Assembly: GCA_019633425.1 (NCBI GenBank)
Contig: WSUB01000036.1
Location: 1 to 64,000 of the forward strand
Direction of reading: 5' to 3'
DNA: 64,000 nucleotides
Source: Tulasnella sp. 424
Lineage: Eukaryota > Basidiomycota > Agaricomycetes > Cantharellales > Tulasnellaceae
Below the pieces are notes generated by a model. That model saw nothing but the letters and a program-made list of their open reading frames with translations. It was not told the origin of the DNA and searched no databases. Numbering within the stretch: the stretch's first letter is position 1; each line of letters starts with the position of its first letter. Shown here piece by piece: positions 11,801-27,200 of the stretch. Both the position numbers and the translations under genes were made by a program.

Positions 11801-13330
11801 GCGGCCGCGAAGGACAAGCCGTATACGCTTGACAGGTACAAGCTACACGCCCTTGGCGAGTATCCAGCCCAGATTCGACTCTTTGGATCACTTGATGTAA
11901 TAAGTACACAGATGGTGAGTCATAAATCTCCCCTCGTATCGGTTTTCTGGCTTTAGTAACTATATTGAGTTAGGGAGAGGCTCGGCACCGGCAAAAAAAA
12001 CGGCAGTACGCCCGATCCAACAAACGCAATTTTGAAAAGCAGATCGCCACACAAACTACGATAGCAGAAAATATTAGGCTTATCGAGTCAAGGGTGAATG
12101 CAGCTAAGGGGATTATTCCTGACGAACAGTCAGAAATGGCGGTGGATGGCTCTCTCGAGTCACGGTATTGGATTTCTGACGAGTCTCGGGTGCCGATAAG
12201 CCTTTCTCGACTCCTGCAGAGCACAGAGAAAGACCCTGCTTTCAAGGTTAGCTTAGACGTTTGATACCGAGTCAATCCAGAGAAGTCTAACGTGCTTCTA
12301 CCGATATAGCATTTTCGCGTCCAATTTCTCGATCACATCCTCGCTCGCCTCCGAGGGTGCCCATATTCATGGGATGAACCGGTCGCTGAATCCGCGGAGT
12401 ACAGCGCCATCGAGTTGGAGAGTGATCGGATTTATGCTCATGGGACAGCCCAGTTCAATTACACAACTTACGACATCCGCCGAAGCCAAGACACCATCAA
12501 GCCGGCCCTCAGGTTTACTGGAAAGGGGATGATGGTAGAGCCAGATAACTCAGTACGCTCGACCATCATGCTTTCAGCGGATGAAACGGACGGGGCCACA
12601 CGTCGCCGTCATCGCTTCTGGTATGCAAGGGTAATGGGAATCTTCCATTGCCGTGTCCGTGATCGCACCAAAAGCGATTCAGAATGGGCCAGGATGGACT
12701 TTTTATGGGTTCGCTGGCTAGGCGCCGATCCAGATGTGCGATGCGGTTTGAAAGCAAAGCGATTGGAGCGTGTCGGCTACGTCCCCGACTGTGAGGGACC
12801 GGGGGCATTTGGTTTTATTGACCCCGTCGATGTCATTCGCGCGTGTCACCTATCTCCTGCGTTTGACCATGGAACACGACGAGATTTGCTAAGCAACACT
12901 CAGTCTGTGGCATTCGATATGAAGATGGATGACGGAGGCGAGGATTACGAACTTTATTATGTCTTGCGGTGAGTTGGTGTTTTACAACCCTCTCGGCCGG
13001 ACTTCCGATTGTCTTGCTGAATTCGCTGGCTCTAGCTTTGTAGATCGCGACATGGCTATACGTCATCGGGGTGGAGGGATCGGTCACGTCGATAGAGCAC
13101 AGCACGTTGAAGCGGAGACATACCATGAAGATGATGGTGAGGCAGAGGATGTAGAAGATGGGCCGGAAGGCTGGCATGAAGGCCGGGAAAGCGGTGCGGT
13201 GGAGGACGCAACAGGCCCGTGTGTGTGGCCAGTCGATGAGTCTGAGACCGACGAGGATCCGGAGGATGACCAGCTTGACCTTGAGGGTTCTGACACCAAT
13301 GATGTAGTTTTAGAGTTGGATGACGACTAA
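8846..13330 (+). CDS. Plavaka-type transposase with N-terminal C2H2 finger
   Basis: Eleven exons (8846-9070, 9135-9245, 9319-10434, 10496-10722, 10776-11025, 11080-11246, 11311-11416, 11483-11914, 11974-12246, 12310-12968, 13036-13330) close in phase to 1286 residues. An N-terminal C2H2 finger (CPECHREFERWKSLSIHQAGC) is followed by the characteristic Plavaka core: the DATQLANFGSAKLWPVYMYF block, SCHDIAHIPSLPDSFQDF, a CLCPRC pair, FMHEFELGEWKA, and YTLDRYKLHALGEYPAQIR. The C-terminus is very acidic. Plavaka elements are known as CACTA-superfamily transposons of Agaricomycetes. No stop or frameshift was found, so it could be active. Confidence 0.88.
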
Positions 13331-13475
13331 TTTTTCCATATTTTTTGCGGCAAGGTCTGAGCGAAATCTGACCAGGTTCGCTTCAGGAACGCTTAAGTCT
13401 TGGTGATCCTGTTCAGGAGTGCGTCAGGCTTGCGGACGTCTCTTCAGATGACCTCGGCCGGACCAGCGAACATAA

Positions 13476-13499
13476 GGTTTCTGCACATTTGCTGATGAT
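13476..13499 (-). repeat. Right inverted repeat of the Plavaka-like element
   Basis: GGTTTCTGCACATTTGCTGA plus TGAT is the reverse complement of 6308-6331 with one mismatch. Confidence 0.8.
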
Positions 13500-13647
13500 G
13501 TGGCGATGAAGCCATGCCCCCATTACACGCGCGCTCAACCACCACCTTCGTTCCTTATCCCGCGCCAGCGCGATCTCCTTATAACAGCCCACTTCATCTC
13601 CTCGACGGGACCGACCAAATCGAATCGTTCCTTGACCCCTTTGGCTA

Positions 13648-16600
13648 ATGCAGGGATTTACTTCGAAGGTCCTCGAACCATTCCATGACTTACGTGCTCG
13701 CATATCGACGTCGAGACCTCGCACCCCGACAATTGATAGAGACAGCGATGAGACAGCACACCGGCGCGCTCACGGTGAGGCCACGGAGAGTGGAGCGCCC
13801 AAGAAACCTTCTGCGGTGAGCTCAATTCACCACGCGCAGTTGGCTCGGAATCATTGACGAGATTGCCACAGCGGCAAAGGTTGGACGGCTTAGGTAGTTT
13901 CCGCATCCATGACAGTGCAATCAACTTTACCCCAGGGGGGTCGTCTAGAAGCGGTGGCAAGGGGGACGTGGTTCGGGCCACGTTTCGACGGCACATTTGG
14001 AACAAGGAGCAAGTGGTGGCAGTCAAGAAACTTCGATTCCCTGGAGGCATTGTCCAGAAGAAGTTCTCGAAAGTAAGGGTGATCAAGCCTGCAACTCACT
14101 GCGCAGGACTTACGGAATCCATTTAGGAATTCGTTCGTGAGGTGGAGATAACAGCTGGGCTGTCACACGACAACATCGTCAAACTGGTTGGCTTTGTCGA
14201 AGACCTCGAGAACGGCAAGGCCTGGATAGTGCTGTCCTGGGAGCCGAATGGAAACGTCAGCGAGTTCCTTGCCACTGGGAGATGGGAAATCCCCGAACGC
14301 GTTTCACTTGTAAGCAGAAATCGACTATGTGAGAAAGTCAGGAAACGCCAATAGCGTTCTTCTTCCAGATCAAGGATACATTCGAGGGTGTCATGTATCT
14401 TCACACTCGCCAACCCCCGATTTGCCACGGCGACCTCAAATCGGTGGGTTATCGTTCCAGACACCATTGGAGCCTCACATCTCACGTCGGTTTCTCCCTA
14501 GCTGAACATCCTCGTCAGCTCGTCTTACCACGCAATCATTACCGACTTCGGCTCGGCCCGGGCTATCACTGAGTTGGAAGACGGGGTCATAGATCAAGAA
14601 CTTGACCAGCAGACGCAGCAAAATCCGACGCCGGAGCAAGCCAGCCCCCAAATTCAAGTCGGTGCTGTCGGAAGTCAGTTGACGTTGACAGGACCTGCTT
14701 GGTCGCTTCGCTGGGCACCTCCAGAGGTTGTGGACGGGAAACGCCCGAGTCTGTCGACCGATATTTGGGCCGGCGGCTGGATCTGTTGGGAAGTAAGCGG
14801 TCCTGCGACTATTCGATATTCTCGCCATCGCTCATTTACTCTATATAATCCAGATAGGCCCACTTCCTTAACGACGGCCCGTTGCTAGGGAATCCGCGTT
14901 TCCCATTGGTTGTTTGCTGAGTGGAGCCAAGTGGAGTCGAGCTTTTCCTCCTCTCATTGGTCCAAATCTCAGCGGAACGGGTCCCTTCGGCACCGAGACC
15001 AGATGGGGCCTTGGCCAGCGCTATCTTATTGGCTCGAGTTCGCTTCTGCACCAACTCCGGACCCGAGAGAGGAGAATGTTTCGGCTCCGAGCGCGATCGT
15101 CGGTGAGCTTCAATTACACCTTTTCCGGCCTGTGGGCACACCCAGTCCTCGCATTCATTAAGCCACAACTATTGTGATGATGACAGGGATCCTTACTTGG
15201 CCAGCTGTTGTCACCTGCGACAGTACATCTACCTTATATTATCCGTACATCCCGCCCTCCCTCCGTCGATCTCTGGATTTCGCCTATGACACCGTTCTCA
15301 GGGCTTTGAAGTGCAAGATCGTGCCACCCCAGCCAGGTCTTGGCTTCTATTTCTCCACAGCTCCACCGCACCACGCAAGCCCAGGCAGCTGACTAATCTG
15401 TACCCAAGAGCCTCCATTTGCCTAAAACAGACACTCTATTGAAAAAATTATTTCAATTAAAGTTAAGTCTCATCCGCATCAGAGTAGACTATTACTTTCA
15501 TTGTTAACTGGTACGATTTATTCTCTGAGAACGAGAGGTGCATCCAACATCGTCTGCAAATGGGCGAAGCGAACAGGATCCTGACGACAGCGCCTGTATG
15601 ACGTATAAGGTCCGACCAAAAGTATGCTTGGGTAATCGTTGGGGTCGGACCCAATCGCTTTTATAAAGAGGTCCCCAGACGAGCTCCCTCACACCATCCC
15701 GTCACCTCTTGCCTCCCCCAACCCTCCTGCATTGCTCCTTTTACCCATCGCCCCCCTGCATCATCCCCCCCAAAGCTCTTTGATAGCCGGTATATTTTCC
15801 GTTTTCAACGGCACACAGTTTCTACTCCCTCAAATGGATTCATGTTCCCTGTCCGGTATGCCTTCTGTCCTCGGTTTTGATGATATATACATCCCACACG
15901 GCAGACTTTCGGATCGAGATCTCATGGTCAAAGCTGACAACAACCAAATGCACGATCCCGCCATCGACGCTTGGTCTACTCAAGTCACTCCGCTCCTGAC
16001 AGTCAAAGTCAGCAAAGCTCGCTGAATGGTATATTAGCGTCTTTTATTTCCCTTATTTCATTTTGCAGTGCGTTTGTTTTAAAGCTAATATTCATGTCAC
16101 CGGGTCACGTTTCCTCCGCTTGCAACGTAGCGCGTGTTTATTAGTCTCTCTTTTCACAGCCCTCCAATCCGCATCCTCGACTTAGAAGTCTTTTTTTCTC
16201 ATTCTTTTTATCCATGTCTTCAACGAAAACAATTACTGCTGTTTGCTCTATTAATTAGAATTGCAAATACGACTTGATTATGGACGTTCCGGTGTTCGAC
16301 GGGGTTTCTCAGCGGGTATATGCAGCATCCCGATCCATGCCCACACCTTGGTTAATGCCCGTCCCTCCTTTAGACCAACAATCTTGAAACAGTTCGCCGA
16401 CACTAATCCCCTATCTCAATCCTCCACGACATATCACAGGTCCTTCCAAGTCTAGACATCTCCGCCCCAGATACCGAGCTCCACAGCGCTATTCTTCCTG
16501 TTGACAACTTCAGCACGGCCGACCCGACAATGGACCCTGTTCCCTCACCATTTTACCACAACACCAGCATGTCGCGTGTTAAAGCCACCTATTTCCACTG

Positions 16601-18073
16601 CCAGTCGTTTCTGGAAGCCGCTGGCGCACTCACTCCCCTTCCGCTGCGGCACAAGCGGGGAGACTCCGAGGCTGGTGGAGGAATGTCAGACAGCGATATG
16701 GGCTTCCCAGTACTTGCAAGTAAGACCGAGAATTGGGACCTCATGGTACTCAGAATGTAATTCATCGTGAAACTTTGGCCTAGAATATATTATTAGATCA
16801 AAAACGAACTGCCGGAGCGAAGCTCGGCAGCTCTTGTTTCCATTTATCAACCTTCCATCAGGTCATGACCGACAAAGTCCCGTTTCATGAGGTCAACTCG
16901 GCAGGCGTTATAACCCTGATGGTGATTCAAGGAGAGGTTCCTGAGACTCGCGAAGATGCACAGCTGGCGCAGATTATTACGCTTTGCAGTCTGATGAAGG
17001 ATTGCTGGGCATTCAATCCTAGAGCTAGACCGAACATTGCTCGGTGCTGTACGGAGCTGAAATGGATCGTGAGTCGAGCGCTGATTTCGCTGTGAATGCT
17101 CTTAACGGGCGCCCCGTTCCAGCCATCGCTTCCCCCATCCGCTGGGAAGGCTTCCGACCAGAGAGTTCCATCTATCGAGCTACTGCTCCTAATGGGTCAG
17201 ATGCATTACAGGCAGGCTAGACCTGAAAAGGCTACCTCGCTGTTCCAGGAAGCACTGTCTCTCGCGAATTCAGCTGGCAATCAAACGGCGACCGCAAATG
17301 CGTTGCAGTTCCTAGGAGGTGTTTATCGATTTCAATCTAAATACACCCAAGCGGAAGAGTCATACACCCGAGCGCAAGAGCTCTACGCTCGTATCGGTGA
17401 TGACTGGCATCGAGCATCCACGTTGGATGGGCTGGGAGACCTATACAGTCTTCAAAGCAAATACGCCCAAGCAAAAGAGTCGTACATCCGAGCGCAAGAA
17501 ATCTTTGCTCGCGTCGGTAATGACCATGGTCGAGCAAACACGTTGCTTGGGCTGGGACACGTCTACCGTCTTCAATCCAAATACACCGAGGCGAAAGAGT
17601 CGTACACCCAAGCGCAAGAAATTTACACTCGGGTCGGTGATGACCAAGGTCGAGCGAACACGTTGCGTGGGCAGGGACACGTCTACCGTGATCAATCCAA
17701 ATACACCCAGGCAGCAGAGTCATACACCCGAGCGCAAGACATCTACGCTCGCGTGGGTGATGACCTGGGTCGTGCGAACGCGTTGCTTGGGCTGGGACAC
17801 GTCTACCGTCTTCAATCCAAATACACCCAGGCGGAAGAACCGTATACCCAAGCACAGGAAATCTACGCTCGCATCGGTGATGACCTGGGTCGAGCGAATG
17901 TGCAACGTGGTCTTGGTCACCTGCGCCGGCAGCAAGGCCGGAACGCTGAGGCCGCGTTACACTTTGCAGAGGCAAAGGATCTATATGCTCAGATCGGTAG
18001 CACTGACAATGAGGAGGGGGCCGCTCGTTGGCTCGCCGTTGTGTCGCCCGAACAAGACTCATCCATGCCCTGA
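13648..18073 (+). CDS. TKL-like protein kinase with C-terminal TPR array
   Basis: Exons 13648-13815, 13872-14072, 14127-14309, 14369-14443, 14502-14792, 16862-17068 and 17123-18073 give 691 residues, all in phase. The start is supported by the related locus at 45953, whose first exon is also exactly 168 nt. Kinase features are a glycine loop (SGGKGDVVRA), VAVKKL lysine, IVKLVGF, catalytic loop HGDLKSLNIL (Gly instead of Arg before Asp), DFGSAR and APPEV. The last exon (316 residues) carries about six TPR units of 40 residues, with repeated YARVGDD and GRAN words. The intron inside the C-lobe is 2069 nt because a Helitron sits in it; without it the intron would be 72 nt. A fungal signalling kinase of unknown pathway; TPRs suggest a scaffold role. 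Confidence 0.82.
15655..16025 (+). other. Possible captured promoter and first exon inside the Helitron
   Basis: A TATA-like TTTATAAAG at about 15660 precedes a CT-rich leader and an ATG at 15834, which opens a 63-residue frame (MDSCSLSGMPSVLGF at its start) ending at 16025. Helitrons commonly capture gene pieces. I do not recognise the protein. Confidence 0.3.
16809..16836 (+). other. Helitron 3' hairpin and end
   Basis: CTGCC/GGCAG and GAGC/GCTC pair around a GAA loop with one bulged G, followed by CTCTTG. It is the same core as at 2708-2733. Confidence 0.75.
17320..17920 (+). repeat. 120-bp tandem coding repeats (TPR units)
   Basis: Five nearly identical 120-bp units (starting near 17334, 17454, 17574, 17694, 17814) encode 40-residue TPR units. 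The DNA-level similarity is high enough for unequal exchange to change copy number. Confidence 0.85.
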
Positions 18074-18836
18074 CCTCACGCATCCGTACACCCAGACCTC
18101 CCATTCATAATCCCTCCCCAGTGATAGGTTACCTTTTCCCTCTCTTTGCTTGAACCCTGTAAACTATTTCTGAAACTCATGTCTTCTCGCGCTGGTTACT
18201 CTTTGTATAGTCGTCAACTAAGAGTATCCAATCCACGTTGCGGTACCTCGTTATATATCCAAGTTCGTCCGTAATATATATGATGGTTTGAACTGCCAGC
18301 GGTATTTGCGTAACAATGCATGGGAGGGATCTCCCACTTTGGGGCCTCATGCTGCACTCGAGCGAGATGAAGAATACGACCCTGGGGACGGAACTGGCAA
18401 AGGTAAGGCAGCAGGGTGGCCTTGCGATGGCTGTCCGATCGTCGACTCGTACTGAGCTCGCCAAAAGCAATTCTCACACAGAGAAATCACTTCGGAAAGG
18501 CCCGTATCTTGCCGCATTGCGGTGAAGTTCCTTCAGTCATTTCCGGGGCTGACTTGCTTTTGAGCACAAGTGGCATCATACCTCATAAAGTTCCTACAGT
18601 GGATCCGTGCTTATAAAGATCGGTAGTCTCACACACGAGAAACAACGGTTAGGATAAGTAGATACAGTGGGTTGAGCCATGTATAGGAGCGGTAGTCTGA
18701 TACAAGAATGACAGACGAAGGAATTTTGGAGGTCGGGTGGTAGTTTGCAGCGATGTCGGAAGCGGCGTTGAGGCGCGAAGCAAAGGATAGAGGTCGTGTA
18801 TATTTCGTTTCGAGGTTCGTTTGGCGTGATCGATGT
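18074..18836. other. No gene recognised
   Basis: Intergenic sequence between the kinase-TPR gene and the degenerate OPI3 copy. Short overlapping frames only. Confidence 0.5.
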
Positions 18837-19738
18837 TTACTGAGACTTGGCGGCGCGCTTTGAGTGAATCATGTCGGTGGGGGGCCTGGGAGGTGATGGG
18901 AACTGGTGAGCGAACGAGCAAATTGGGAAAAGATGGACGGGTTATACACCCTTCGTATGTCAGTGCAACGGTGTAGACGATGTAGACCAAACCCGACAGG
19001 ACCAATCCAGCGGGGGAGCGAGACCTACGAGACAAGTGGTAAGTCAAACAGGAGGTCCAACGGGCAAACAAGTCTCTCAACGCACCAGAGAGCAGTTCCC
19101 AAGAAGCACATGGTGGAACCGTTGTACATGGGGTCACGCATGATGTTGAGGGGGAAGCCCTCAACGCGGTGGTCCATGAGAATGCCAAAGTAGTCGCCCA
19201 AATACAGTAGGTGCCTACGTGTTATCACGGACGTTCAACATCTGATCGACGCGCATCGAGGCTTGCGAGCTTACCAGTGATGCCCAAAGCATACGTTGAC
19301 GTGAGGACGAGAAGTTGGCCAAAGCCGAAGAGGGCGACGGCAAGTGGTTTGGCAATGTCGTACGGAATGATGTCGTACTTGGTTTGGTACTTGAGCGCGT
19401 CATGGTACCTGACGTACGGAAACCCATCAGTTCACGTTCAAATAGAGAACGAAGAGCAAGACTGACAATTAGTCTCTGATAAGACCCAACCTGAAAACCG
19501 TAAAAGCGATGAAGTAGCATCCAAGGTATGGTTTACTGCCCAACGTCTTCGTGGATATTCTAGCGTGATGAAGGGAGAGAGGAGACGGGGTCGGTTTCTG
19601 GAACGGCCGGCAAGTCTGCTTTGTCCCCTTACCGTTCTGCGCGACGATATTCCAATCTATTGGGTTGAAGCAGATAAACGCGGCTGAGATCCACAGCGTT
19701 GACTGAGACCAATCGACGAAGTTGACCAATGCCACCCT
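18837..19738 (-). pseudogene. Degenerate OPI3-like phosphatidyl-N-methylethanolamine methyltransferase
   Basis: The family is clear from DWSQSTLWISAAF, FNPIDWNIVAQN, GSKPYLGCYF, YDIIPYDIAKPL, LGDYFGILMDHRVEGFPLNI, NPMYNGST-like RDPMYNGSTMCF, PAGLVLSGLVYIVY and a final exon ending KRAAKSQ (stop at 18837). OPI3 carries out the last two methylations of phosphatidylcholine synthesis in the ER membrane. Several lesions are visible: the start codon is AGG at 19738 where the other copy has ATG; exon 2 is frameshifted after NEY; the donor after GLIRD has lost its G; and five extra bases break the GTY-LGDYFG junction near 19203. The later exons (19024-18950, 18885-18837) still splice in frame. A functional gene would be expected elsewhere. 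Confidence 0.8.
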
Positions 19739-20132
19739 TTTATTGCTTTGCCCTTGGGAGTGTGGGAGAGACCGACGCTAACAAGAGCGGTTGAGGGAGG
19801 GGAAGCGTTTGCCCGTACAAAGACCGTAGAGGGATGGGGGTTGGAAGGGGGGATTACAATGACCACTGGAACCTTGCAATTTGTAGTGTTGTGAGTTTTT
19901 TCGAGCGTACTCTAGGCTGGGGTGCACTGCCCTTGCTGAGTCCTAACTGGAAGCGGAATGTGATCGAGCGTACCCGATCTTTGCACTTTCACCCCCTTGC
20001 CTGATTTAAAACAATGCTTCTGCAATGTATCGGAGGGCTACTAGAGCCGAGTGGCACTGGTTCCGAACAGTGTGACGAGGAGGGGAATGTCCAGACATGA
20101 CGTCACGCGTCGGGGATGATCATGAGTGTTGG
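19660..20132. repeat. OPI3 exon 1 plus upstream region, copy 2
   Basis: Pairs with 2734-3188. The two copies diverge abruptly after the shared GAGTGTTGG. Confidence 0.8.
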
Positions 20133-20149
20133 TAGGTTGACGTTCGACT

Positions 20150-21303
20150 ATGGCACATATACTGTCTGGAAATTACCGCACGCGCGCGCGCACACACACA
20201 CCCGACCCACACACTCACATACAATATGTCGTGAATCTAAAAAGGCAGTCTGGGCCCGTATGTGTGTGGATATCAATGCAAACAACATGTAACACATTCA
20301 TCGAGCTATCACTTGATTGGACAAGGGGTCTGCCAGGTAGGCACTCTTCCGCGCGGGCCGCACTGTGGTCCCGTGTCGCCGGTTCCATCACCAATTGGGG
20401 AACAGATAATTCGAAGTAGTAACAACTGAGATGGCTTACAGGGATTTTGGGAAGACTATGAGGAGGACGACGGGGCATCTCCTCGCTTCAGCATAAGAGC
20501 TCCCTCCGCCTCTCCGAGTCGTTAGCACATATTGTCGACCATTACAGACACTAGGGTTATTTACTGATAACAATAATGCTGCCTTACCCGCAAAACTCAC
20601 AGATTCTCACTTAGGGTAAATCCACCGTCACGAGCCTTCAACCCCGCGCGTGATGAGCTGCCCTTGGGCCCTATTTTCGCGAACCGTCGACGGTGAACCA
20701 CCAGGTCAAATTCATCCATCAGAGAGGGATTATGATAGTACAAACATGAAGAGTCTGTCTGAAATTATTATAATAGGAATGTAGGTTCTTGGGCAAAGGG
20801 CAAGAACCATACCGCGTAGGCAGCTGCCCCGACGGGCCGCTCCCTCGGCATTCCATGACATGAGAAGGTCCTCAGTCATATTCCAGCTCCAGCGGACCTC
20901 AAAAAAGCCCAAAGCTTCATTATCTTTCTATAAGTCTGTTGCCGTATTTGGGGCAAGCAGAAAACAAATGCTACACCCATGTTCAGCATACCCCAAAAGC
21001 CGACTAAGCCACCCACTATTAGAGTAATAAAGAGCAAAAATATAATCCTCAATAATCAGGGAAGGATTAGGTGGTCAAAAGATGCCTGTGAGAGTGTATT
21101 ACCGCGTGCGAGTACTTTGGCAATTGCTCATTCACGCACTTCCGCTAGACCGTATATGTAGGAAATATTTACAAGGGCAGTCTACACATCGAGGGGTATA
21201 AAACTCTTATTTGTATTGAATTTTTTGACTTTGGGTTGGGTTGGTAAATGGTGTGTGGGGAGGTCGAGCGAGTGTGTGTGTGTGTCGGATTTTACGGACG
21301 GAT
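20150..21303 (+). repeat. Tandem 1.15-kb unit A
   Basis: It starts with TATGGCACATATACTGTC and matches unit B throughout, with many substitutions. It begins with CG/CA microsatellite runs and contains shared blocks such as GCAAACAAC, CACTTGATTGGACA and CAGCATACCCCAAAAGCCGA. No conserved reading frame survives in both units, so it looks non-coding. Confidence 0.8.
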
Positions 21304-22513
21304 ATGGCACATATACTGTCCGGAAATTACCACATGCGCGCACACACGCACACACCCGACACCCACACACACATACGGTATGTCGTGAATTTAAAAAGGA
21401 AGTCTGGATCGATAATATGTGGGTATCTATGCAAACAACAAGTATCCTATTCATGGAGCTACCACTTGATTGGACATGGGGCCCGCCGGGTGGGGCACTC
21501 CTCCGCGCGAGCCGCACTTTGGTCCCGTGGTGCACTGGTTGGGGACCAAAGAATTCGAAGTAGTAAATGATTGAGTTGGCTTAAAGAGATTTTGGGGGGG
21601 AGACTATGAGGAGGACGATGGGAATCGGAGCTTTGACTTAATCCCCTCACTTCAGCATAAGAGAGGATCGAAGCTCAGCTCCGTCAGCCTCTGGTTAGCA
21701 CGTATATGTATCGACCAGTATAGATAATAAAATACTATTTACGGATACGAACGATGCTACCTTAGTGCAGTGGCGAAACTCACGGATTGTCGCTTACGGT
21801 AGATCCAACGTCACGAGCCTTCAAGTTGATTCCTTCAACCTCGCGCGTATTACAAGTTGCCCTTGGGTTACACTTTCGCGAACCGTCGAGGGTGAACCAC
21901 CAAGTCAAATTCATCCATCAAAAAGACATTATAATATTACAAACACTAGGAGTCTCTCTAAAGTTATTCTAGTAGTAAGGTAAGTCCTTGGGCAAGGGGC
22001 AGGAACCATACGGGTAGGCGGGTGCCCGACGGGCTGCTCTCTCGGCATTCCATGATATATGAAGGTCCTCAGTCATCTTCCAGCTTCGGTGGGAGCTCTA
22101 ACAAGCGCAAGTATGTATCGTCTTTTTCCAAGTCTGTTGCCGCACTCGGGCAAAGCAGAAAACAGACTTTCGCGGATGCTACACTCATCTTCAGCATACC
22201 CCAAAAGCCGATTAAGCCACCACTCTATGAAAATAATGAAGAGCTATGATTTGATCCTCAAAGTTTATGGAGGAATTTGACGACTGTAAGATGCCTGTGA
22301 GAGCGTCTTATCACACACTACTACTTCGGCAATTACTCATTTACGCAATTCCGCTAGACTTTTTATGGGGGAGAGATCTACAAGAGCACTCTACACATTA
22401 AGGGGATATAGTACTCTTATTCAATTGTCATTTTCTGACTTTGGCCTGGGTTGGTGAATAGTGTGTGGGGAGGACGAGCAAGTGTGTGTGTGTGTCGGAT
22501 TTTACGAACGGAA
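21304..22513 (+). repeat. Tandem 1.2-kb unit B
   Basis: Second copy of the unit at 20150, with the same order of blocks. The GTGTGTGTGT-rich junction at about 21275-21300 recurs at about 22480-22500, where a third unit begins but is cut off by the STE20-type block. Confidence 0.8.
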
Positions 22514-22776
22514 TATAGCCCATACTATGGCGAAAGGAAGAATTGCGCTCCATGGTAAACGATTACATGCTCTCTAACTAATGAAGGAATCATGGGAAAT
22601 GGACAAAAGCAAGCACAACAGATATGGTAGGTGGTAGTAGAGGGACGTAATGAAAAGAAGCATGGCGCTGTAAAAGGTCTGTATAAGGAGAGGTTGAAGA
22701 AAAAGGAGGGGGCATATCATGCAAAGAATGGACAGTCCGCCTCGTTAAGCTGGCCAAAAGGAATTGACAAATCCGA

Positions 22777-26807
<4,031 letters not shown>

Positions 26808-27003
26808 TTATGACCAACAAGCGGAGCGCTTAACTCGTGATCAGCACCGAATGTATCGGAGTGTTGAGGTCTTGACTGGATCTGGCCCATTGAATACACA
26901 TGAACAATAGGGAGGGACGACTAAAGCAAAGGGAGGAGTCAAAGTGGTGCGCCTCGTGTGATCCGGAAGGCTGTGCATTTTCAATGGCGGAACGCACAGC
27001 ACT

Positions 27004-27200
27004 ATGGATACCGCTGGAGGCATGGAATATCAACCAATGGAGACTGACACCGTCGAGAAGCTTGCGGAACGCGCCCTCGCCTCCGTCGCTCGCAAACTGG
27101 ACAAGAGTCTGAGCGTCTCTCATGATGTGCAGGAACTGATATCTCAAGCAACCGATCCTAACAATCTCGGAAAGATCTACTTTGGTGCCTGCGGAATTTA
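27004..27200 (+). pseudogene. FATC-domain fragment of a PIKK-family kinase, copy 1
   Basis: The frame LAERALASVARKLDKSLSV, HDVQELISQATDPNNLGKIY resembles the C-terminal FATC domain of ATM/Tel1-type kinases, but the usual final Gly-Trp is missing. Only this tail is present; no kinase domain lies upstream. A related fragment lies at 39573, in the same position relative to a STE20 copy. It seems to be the edge of a duplicated block. Confidence 0.5.

Larger units (their letters stand above)
6308..13499. mobile_element. Plavaka/CACTA-like DNA transposon, about 7.2 kb, two divergent genes
   Basis: A near-perfect 24-bp inverted repeat (6308-6331 and 13476-13499, one mismatch) encloses two genes: a DUF6698-like gene on the minus strand and a Plavaka-type transposase on the plus strand. 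Similarity between the arms continues inward for about 35 bp at lower identity. CCTGA/TCAGG-type palindromic words cluster just inside both ends, as expected of the subterminal transposase-binding repeats of CACTA elements. The exact outer ends and target-site duplication could not be fixed; the element may extend some tens of bases further. Both gene models are open, so the element may be autonomous. Confidence 0.75.
14840..16836 (+). mobile_element. Non-autonomous Helitron in a kinase intron
   Basis: The right end (about 16737-16836) is homologous to the end of the autonomous Helitron at 1-2733, including the remnant of the last helicase codons (STQNV), the hairpin and CTCTTG. The left end is proposed at TCTATATAATC (14840), which resembles known Helitron 5' ends starting TCTATA. 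Removing 14840-16836 restores a 72-nt intron with the donor at 14793 and the acceptor at 16861. No helicase remains; the interior is unrelated to the autonomous copy. Confidence 0.72.

Noticed and set aside
13900..14790. Kinase exons and the TPR exon as two separate genes split by the Helitron
   Set aside because: The related locus at 43581-45953 has the same exons joined by short introns, and the phases match across 14793-16861.
15834..16025. 63-residue frame in the Helitron as a mating pheromone precursor
   Set aside because: No C-terminal CaaX motif and no match to the usual pheromone layout.
17319..18110. 263- and 255-codon open frames in other frames over the TPR array (both strands)
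   Set aside because: They are shadows of the 120-bp coding repeat; a repeat length divisible by three keeps all frames open together.
20172..20210. CG/CA dinucleotide runs as a CRISPR-like or Z-DNA element
   Set aside because: Simple microsatellite within the tandem unit; no spacer structure and the organism is a fungus.
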